Positions 56,074 through 62,239 of a DNA stretch of 62,239 nucleotides are shown here, in pieces. The stretch spans positions 1 to 62,239 of the forward strand of contig NZ_FNTD01000005.1 of NCBI RefSeq assembly GCF_900104815.1. Direction: 5' to 3'. Numbering within the stretch: position 1 is the stretch's first letter; every line of letters starts with the position of its first letter. The stretch is from Streptomyces misionensis. Lineage in GTDB: Bacteria > Actinomycetota > Actinomycetes > Streptomycetales > Streptomycetaceae. The position numbers and the translations under genes were made by a program. The notes under the pieces are model-generated. The model was given only the letters and a program-made list of their open reading frames with translations. It ran no database searches and was not told the DNA's origin.

Positions 56074-56160
56074 ATGAGCGGCCGCGTCACGGCGCGAGCC
56101 GGTCGCGGGCGGGGCGGCGGCCGGTCGACGCGTGCGAGTCCGGGCCGAGCGCGGCGGGTC
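56074..56160. other. 87-nt loop between inverted arms
   Basis: GC-rich sequence (starting atgagcggccgcgtcacggc) that I could not place elsewhere in the window beyond its first few bases. It joins arm 49991-56073 to its reverse complement. It may be low-quality turn-around sequence from a fold-back read. Confidence 0.6.
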
Positions 56161-59100
56161 GGGCGACCTCGGCGAGCGTGAGTTCCGGGAGCTGGTGCAG
56201 CAGGCGAAGAACGACACGGTCCGCCAGGCCGAGGAGTGGATCGGCTACGCCGTCACCGGCGAGGACGGAGAGAAGGTGCGCATCGCGACCGGCGGTCTGC
56301 TCGGCTGGTCGGTGGAGCACCTCGCCGCCCGTCCGGTGACACCGGGCGAACCGGGAGACCCGCACCTGCACGTCCACGTCACGATCGCCAACATGGCGCT
56401 GTGCGAGGACGGCGAGTGGCGAGCCATCGCCAACAGCGGACAGGACTTCCACCGACACGCCAAGGCCCTCGACGCGTACTTCAAGGCCCGGGTGCGGGAG
56501 CTGACGTACGCGACGTTCGGTATCCGCCGCGAGTACAACCCGGAGACCCGCGCGTGGGAGATCCGCCATGTCCCCGAGGAGCTGCGCGACGCGTTCTCCC
56601 GCCGGCACATCGCGCTCGACGAGCGCGTGGGCGCGGATGCCTCGCGAGAGGACCGGCAGCGCATCGCCGACGAGACCCGCCGCGCGAAAGTCGACGCCGA
56701 CGCGTCCGGGATGCGCTCCAGCTGGCGCACCCGCGCCGAGGCGGTCGTCGGCGACGTCGACGCGATGGTGGCGGCCGCCGCGCCCGGGCCGCCCGACGGC
56801 GGCGGTGCGGGCATCGACGGTCCCGGCGGCGGTCCGCAGCGGCCCGGCCCGGACGACCTCGCGCGGATCGTCTTCGACCCCGAGACCGGGCTGACGGCGT
56901 CGGAGAAGTCGTTCTCCCGCGCGCAGCTGCTCGCCGCCGTGGCGACGGCGATGGAGTTCGGCATCGGCGCCGAGCCGGGCCTGCTGGACGAACTCGCGGA
57001 CCAGGTCCTCGCCGTCGAGGGATACGCGGTGCGCCTCCCGCACGTCGGTTCCACCGTCATGTCGTCGATGGACCGCTACACCACCCGCGACATCCTCGAC
57101 GCCGAGGAGCTCGTCACCAGCCAGGCCCTGGTCCGGTTCGACGAGGGCGCGGTGCAGCTGACCACCGAGCAGGCCGCGGCCGCCATGTCCGTCTTCGAGG
57201 TCGCCAACGGCTTCGCCCTGTCCGGCGAACAGCGCGCGGCGATCGAGCGGACGCTGACCGCCGGGCACGGCATCGACGCGCACATCGGCGCGGCCGGCAC
57301 CGGCAAGAGCACGCTCATGGAGGCGTGCCGGATCGCGTGGGACGCCACCGGCCACACCTACGCCGGCGCCACCGTGAGCGCGGTCGCGGCCAAGAGCCTG
57401 GACGACGCCTCCGGCATCCCGGCCCGCTCGATCGCCTCCTGGCTGACGCAGATCCGCGACGGTAACGGACTCACCGGCATCGACGTCCTGGTCGTCGACG
57501 AGGCCACCATGTCCAACGACCGGCAGGCCGCCGCCCTGATGAAGGAGGCGCAGCGCACCGGCACCAAACTGGTGGCGATCGGCGACCCCAAGCAGCTCCA
57601 GGCGATCGGCCCGGGCGGCTGGTTCAAGGAGGTCCACCGACTCGTCGGCGGCCTCACGCTCATCGAGAACCGGCGCCAGCGCAACGACGCCGAGCGCGCC
57701 GCCCTGGAGGTGTGGCGCACCGGCGACCACGAGCAGGCCCTGCGCATCCTGGCCGACACCGGCCGCGTCCACGCCACCGAGAGCGCCATCGAGGCGCACG
57801 GGCAGATCCTCACCACCTGGGATGAGGTACGCGGCCGCTGGACCGACCCGCACGACCTGATCGACTCGCTGACCGTACTGGCCGCCAAGAACACGGACGT
57901 GGACCTGCTGAACCTGGGCGCACAGCAGATCCGTCGGCAGCGCGGCGAACTCGGCGCGGAACACCGCTACGCCCTGTCCGGCGGCGCGGACATCAACTTC
58001 GCGGTGGGCGACCTGGTGCGCGTGCGCCAGAACGATTACCGCAGCCGCCGCGGCGAGGGCCCCGACGTCCTCAACGGCTACCGCGCCGTGGTCACGGCGA
58101 TCGACGAAGACCACCGCGTCGAGATCACCTGGCGCGACAAGAAGACGAACGACACGGTGTCGGCCTGGTTCGACCCACAGGCCATCAGCTCCGGCGCCCT
58201 CTCCCTCGGCTACGCGATGACCGTCGCCGCGAGCCAGGGCCTCACCAGCGAGGTGAGCCTGCTGTACGGGCACGGCGCGAACGCCTTCGCCGTCTACCCG
58301 GGCATCACCCGCGGCCGCGCCGAGAACCACCTGTGGCTGCCCCTGCAGGTCGTCGAGGACGACGAGACGCAGGCCCGCCTCGGCGCGGCCCGCACCGAGA
58401 CCGAGCGGCTGCAGCGCGCCGTCACCGCGTTCGCACGCTTCCTGGGACAGGACCGAGGCGACTCCATGGTCTCGGACCTGCTGCGCGAACCGCCGACCCC
58501 GGCCGTACGCCTGCCGGAGCAGGCGAGCGTGCGCGAGCACGAGCGGGCCCGCGGGGAGAGTGAGGCCGCCCTACGACGGGCCCATGCGGCGACAGCCGTC
58601 TCCCCCGGTCGCGCACGCCAGGCACAGGAGGAGGCACAGCGGGTCGCCGCCGAGGCCCAGGCGGACACCGCGGCCGCCGACGACGTCGCCGTGCAGGTAC
58701 AGCCCGCCACCGAGGACGACGCCCGGGAGCGGGCCGCCAACGAGAAGCGTCTGGCGGAGATCCAGCGGCGGCGGGAGATGGCGTCCGTGCAGTCCTGGAA
58801 GACCCGGCCGTACGGCAAGCGGTCGGATGCCGAACTGGCCCGGGTTATCAAGCTGGCCTACGAGCGGGCCGGGATCGCCGAGCGCGGTGCCGCGCAGACG
58901 GCGGAGAAGGCGCGCGTCCTCGAGGAACGCCTTGCCCAGGAGAGGGAGGCCGGGCAGACCCGCGGGCAGGCGTTCGTCGCTGCGGCGGCGACCCTGCTGG
59001 ACCAGGCGGAGGCGAAGGCCCAGGAGGCAGCCCAGCAACTCGCCCGGGCGGCCAACGCGCGCAAGGAAGCGGAGGAACGGGACCGGTACCTGCGCGACTA

Positions 59101-59704
59101 CCTGGAGCCGAAGAAGAATTTGGGGCCCCTGGAGCGGCTGCGGGCCGGTGTCACCAAGAAGCAGATCGCAGCGGACATTGCCGATGTCACCGCCGAGCGG
59201 GCGGCCTGGCACACGGAGGCGAGCGAGGCGCGCAGCGCGGCCAACGCGGCCCGGGTGGCGGCGTGGGAGATGATCCGCACCAGCAAGTTCGCCGGGCAGT
59301 TCCGCGACGTCGACGCGCAGAAGCCCGCGCCGGACGACGTCGCCACCGTCACCGAACGGCTGACGAAGATGCGTGAGCAGCTCCCGGACATCGAGATCAG
59401 CCTCGACCGGCGCGATGCCCAGACACTGACCCGGCTGCAGGGCGAGGTCACCCAGTACACCGACGCGGCCGCCAAGAGCCGGAAGACCGTGGCGGCCGGC
59501 CAGGCCGAGCAGGCCCTGCGCAAGACCATCGCCACGAAGTACCCCGAGCTGCACGACATCGAGACCAAGGCCCGCCGGTCGCACATCGTCGCGCAGAAGC
59601 GCGCGGCCGCCGAACAGTCCCGGGCCCGGGCTCAGGAGTCGGCTGGCTATCACCGTCAGCCACCTTCTCAGGGCCTTGGAGGGCCCTCCCTGCCCGGCCG
59701 GTAG
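56161..59704 (+). pseudogene. traA: Relaxase copy 3: N-terminus replaced by loop sequence
   Basis: Reads intact from GDLGEREFRELV to the natural C-terminus, and confirms that the C missing at 53935 is an error in copy 2. An apparent start inside the loop (ATG 56132) would add about 11 spurious residues. It lacks Tyr16 and the first 220 residues. Confidence 0.85.
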
Positions 59705-59752
59705 TCCTGTTAGGTCCAACGGCTCCAACGGGGCGTGAGCAGGCATGGAGAA

Positions 59753-59794
59753 GGCCCCCGGCGGCGCTCTGGGAGGAGTGGTCCGCCGGGGGCC
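59753..59794 (-). terminator. Hairpin terminator (copy 3, inverted)
   Basis: Inverted copy of 5734-5775. Confidence 0.7.
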
Positions 59795-59809
59795 TACGTG
59801 CGCGGAGGG

Positions 59810-60307
59810 TCAGGACGGCAGGAAGTTCTTCTGCCACTCCAGCGACGGCATCGACAGCGCGGCGTCGGCCAGCGCCTTCGCCGACGGGGTCTTCAGCGCC
59901 GCCAGGCTGGTGTCGATCCAGTTCTGGGTGAGGCTGTAGCCCTGCTCCCGGTACTCGACGGCCTGCACCAGGCACTCCAGCTTGTCCGCGTCGCGGGCGA
60001 CGACCGCCTCCGGGGTCTCGCCGGCCTCGTACTCGTCGACCGCGCCCTGCACACCCTCGCGGACCGCCGGGTGGGCGTTGGCGACCTGGTCGGCGGTCAC
60101 CTCGCCGTTCGGCGCCGCCCGCAGGTACTTGCGGCCGATGTGCGGGATGTCCCCGACCCGGGTCTCCTGGGAGTCGTGGAAGAGGCACATCAGCGCCACC
60201 CGCGAGGCGTTGACGCCTTCTATCATGGCGAGCACCGAGCCGATCACCCCGACCCGGAAGCTGTGCTCGGCGACGGACTCCGGGGCCTTGTTGCCGGTGG
60301 AGGTGGG
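59810..60307 (-). pseudogene. HD-domain phosphohydrolase, N-terminus missing (copy 3)
   Basis: Inverted copy of 5221-5718; GTG at 60247. Same truncation. Confidence 0.65.
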
Positions 60308-60381
60308 TCACCCGCGCGTACTTCAAGCTGGAACAGGAGCAGGTCCAGGCGCAAGCCCGGCGGGACCAGATCATCGAGCGC

Positions 60382-60843
60382 ATGCTCGCAGTCCAGCAGC
60401 GTCAGCGGGAGGCGAAGCAGGCGGCCGAACAGGAGCATCTCGCCGCGATCGAGGCCCTGCTCCAGTGGCAGAAGGCGCTGGTGAAGCCGGTGGTGGAGTT
60501 CGTCTTCCACGAGGCCGGCTCCTACCCCAAGGTCGCCGAGAGCGGCACCCCCGAGTACGCGATGGGCGTGCCCGTGTATGTGAACGGCAAGCCGTACGCG
60601 GTCATCTGCCCCGTAGCCAGCCGGATTCCGGCACTGCGCAACCGCCTCGTCCCGCTCGTTCTCTTCGCCGCCTCCGAGAAGGAGCGCAACCGCATCGCCG
60701 CCCAGGCCGCCCCGGGACAGCGTGTCGAAGTCATCACGGTCGAACTGCCGCCTGTGCCATCTGTAGCCCCGCCTCGTCGGCCGCGAAGCGGCATCACCGT
60801 CGAACAGGCGGTGAGCCGGATGCTCGGCCTCGACCGGTTGTGA
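60382..60843 (+). CDS. Coiled-coil protein, 153 aa (copy 3)
   Basis: Inverted copy of 4685-5146, frame intact. Confidence 0.5.
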   Translation: MLAVQQRQREAKQAAEQEHLAAIEALLQWQKALVKPVVEFVFHEAGSYPKVAESGTPEYAMGVPVYVNGKPYAVICPVASRIPALRNRLVPLVLFAASEKERNRIAAQAAPGQRVEVITVELPPVPSVAPPRRPRSGITVEQAVSRMLGLDRL

Positions 60844-60954
60844 TCCGCCGCCGCGCCCTCCACTAGACCGTGGTGGCGGAGAACGGACCCGGTGTCCCTT
60901 CTCCGCGGTGGTCCGTGGAGGGGTGCCACGGCCCACCGCGGGGCACGCCGCGTC

Positions 60955-61645
60955 TCAGCGCACGTCGCCGTACGCGGCCTCCCGCAGAGCCCGCAGGATC
61001 AGCCGGAACTCGTCGTCGTCGACGGCTTGGACGACCGAGCCGAGCTGCACCGCGCAGCGCCTCACCAGCGAGGCGGCGACCTCCAGCATGGCCATCTCAC
61101 TGTGCGACGACCTCAAGACCCAGGGCCGGTCGAGCATCAGCAGCCCGATCGAGTCCCAATCCACCGAGGGGTGCGTGCCGCTGCGGTCGATGACCGGCTT
61201 GTCGGCGGCCGCCGACCACTCCGCCTCGTTCTCCAGCAGGCGCCGCAGCCAGTACCCGTCCCGGTACGCGCCGAGCAACCGGGTCGCCGCCCGCATCCCC
61301 TCGTTGCCCACGCCCTGCAGCAGCTCCTCGGCGAGCTGCTCGCCCGTCCTGCCGTCCGCGACCGTCGTCACCGCTATCTCCGTTCCGTCGGCGTCCAGGC
61401 CGCGAAGACCGGCCCCGCCTCACTGTGCGCGGCCGCCGACTCGCGGCCGCGTCGCACACGCCGGGCGATCCCCCGTACGACCTCCTTCACGAACAGGCGC
61501 ACCACGGGTTTTCCGCCAGCTCCCGCACGGTGTGGCCCCGCGCACCGACCCCACTGCACCCGCCCGGCGTCGATCTATGCGCAGGCTCCTGGCCATGGTT
61601 GATCCCGCCGGGATCAACCATGGCCAGGAACACGACCTTGTTCAT
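60955..61645 (-). pseudogene. 230-aa hypothetical gene, copy 3 with two deletions
   Basis: Inverted copy of 3881-4573, two bases shorter (one C near 61402, one T near 61502), so the frame is broken. The 41-bp palindrome (61588-61628) is intact. The defects fit low-coverage homopolymer or dinucleotide error near the contig end. Confidence 0.7.
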
Positions 61646-61769
61646 CTGTTTTCGAGACGCCTAGAAATTTTCATTCCCGCAGGTAGACACCGGGTTTGAC
61701 TAGCGATCAGTAGCTTTAACAAGCACATAAGTTGTGGTCACCCGGGTCTGAGCTGTTACCCTCACCTCT

Positions 61770-62027
61770 ATGCTGGAGGGCGTTCCTTCGCGGCGTCTGC
61801 CACGTACTTCACCAGCCGGTGAAGGCCCGGCAGCCCTGCCGGGCTACTTCGGCGCCACGGAGGAACATGTGGATGGCAAGACACCTGTCGATAGCGGAGG
61901 CGATCAGGAGGAGCAGGAGGCCGCCGAGCGGCGTCGCGAACGACGCAAGCTCGTAGTGCAACTCCTGGTCGACTGGTCACCCGTACTCGCGGGACTCGCC
62001 AACCTCGTGGTGCAGCACTTCTCCTGA
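61770..62027 (+). CDS. 85-aa small protein (copy 3)
   Basis: Inverted copy of 3498-3755, frame intact. Confidence 0.5.
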   Translation: MLEGVPSRRLPRTSPAGEGPAALPGYFGATEEHVDGKTPVDSGGDQEEQEAAERRRERRKLVVQLLVDWSPVLAGLANLVVQHFS

Positions 62028-62239
62028 TCAAGGAGCGGTGAGTGTTGGTCGTAGCGTCGGGACAGCAGCAAGCCCGGCCGAATCTCACACGACCGGGCTC
62101 GCTGGCTGTGACGCGACAGAGGGCCCTTGACCTGGATGCAGCCCGGAGAAGGGGCCCTCTGCAACAAGTTTTATGTGTCATCCGCGCAGATTGATCGTAC
62201 GGGAAATAGCGCCTCGGTCTATAACCTGGGCTCCTAGAC

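Larger units (their letters stand above)
56161..62239. repeat. Inverted copy of 3283-9367 (fold-back arm)
   Basis: Reverse complement of copy 1 from 9367 down to 3283, and of copy 2. Single-base deletions accumulate towards 62239 (near 61402, 61502, 61760, 62115, 62135). Together with copy 2 it makes a palindrome of about 12 kb. Confidence 0.93.

Noticed and set aside
56132..56160. New N-terminus for the relaxase formed by the loop
   Set aside because: It exists only at the fold-back junction and joins in frame by chance.
1..62239. Linear plasmid with terminal inverted repeats
   Set aside because: The first base is not mirrored by the last (the end matches 3283), no telomere-like palindromes or terminal-protein genes are present, and the direct repeat supports a circle.
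1..62239. Second set of genes as a real segmental duplication
   Set aside because: Identity is essentially complete apart from homopolymer indels clustered at contig ends, which fits assembly redundancy.

Overview
The window is very GC-rich actinobacterial DNA, and the gene families point to a Streptomyces (or close relative) plasmid. The families include a DUF2637/Spd-type spread protein, a TraB/FtsK transfer ATPase, an HutC-type GntR repressor, an iteron-bearing Rep followed by a DnaB-like helicase, ParA, and a MOBF relaxase. No rRNA, canonical tRNA, telomere palindrome or CRISPR array was seen.

The contig is longer than the replicon. Bases 1 to about 9367 recur in direct orientation at 46707 to about 56073, so the unit is a circle of about 46,708 bp. 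From 56161 to 62239 the sequence runs backwards over the same region (reverse complement of 3283-9367), after an 87-nt loop at 56074-56160 that matches neither arm. This looks like an unresolved circular overlap plus a fold-back (palindromic) assembly end. Single-base indels against the other copies cluster near the contig ends and break duplicated genes. Genes at 46707-62239 should therefore not be counted as extra genes.

Layout of the unit: (a) 44982-46827 (minus) is a 77-aa protein, a tyrosine recombinase and an endonuclease VII-like protein. It faces an operon with a sigma-like factor, a small membrane protein and an HTH protein (46909-49724; first copy 203-3016). A 12-bp inverted repeat lies between them. 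(b) 3.0-5.8 kb holds small genes, a 41-bp near-perfect palindrome, and two apparently 5'-truncated head-to-head genes. (c) 5.8-10.0 kb is the MOBF relaxase-helicase (minus). (d) 10.2-13.0 kb is a scar with a truncated regulator and a resolvase tail, then an endonuclease VII-like gene. (e) 13.1-26.75 kb is a long minus-strand transfer/spread cluster of more than 20 genes, many joined by stop-start overlaps. It includes the TraB/FtsK ATPase, the DUF2637 protein, a Pycsar-effector-like membrane protein and tandem Cys/His paralogues. (f) 27.2-28.7 kb is a GntR repressor with three operator-like sites plus a P-loop kinase. (g) 29.2-32.1 kb is the replication module: structured leader, leader peptide, Rep with internal iterons, DnaB-like helicase. 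(h) 32.2-37.6 kb is accessory DNA with gene-tail remnants, covarying hairpins and palindromes. (i) 37.6-40.3 kb is an integrase-like protein lacking its second active-site box, and ParA with a small partner. (j) 40.5-44.9 kb holds regulators, including an ECF sigma factor coupled to an excisionase-like HTH protein.

The most unusual signal is a dispersed family of short palindromes (consensus near CCYGTTRGGTCYAACRGG). Several copies lie at or just after stop codons, and two follow orphaned 3' gene tails. They may mark module boundaries or sites of gene replacement.
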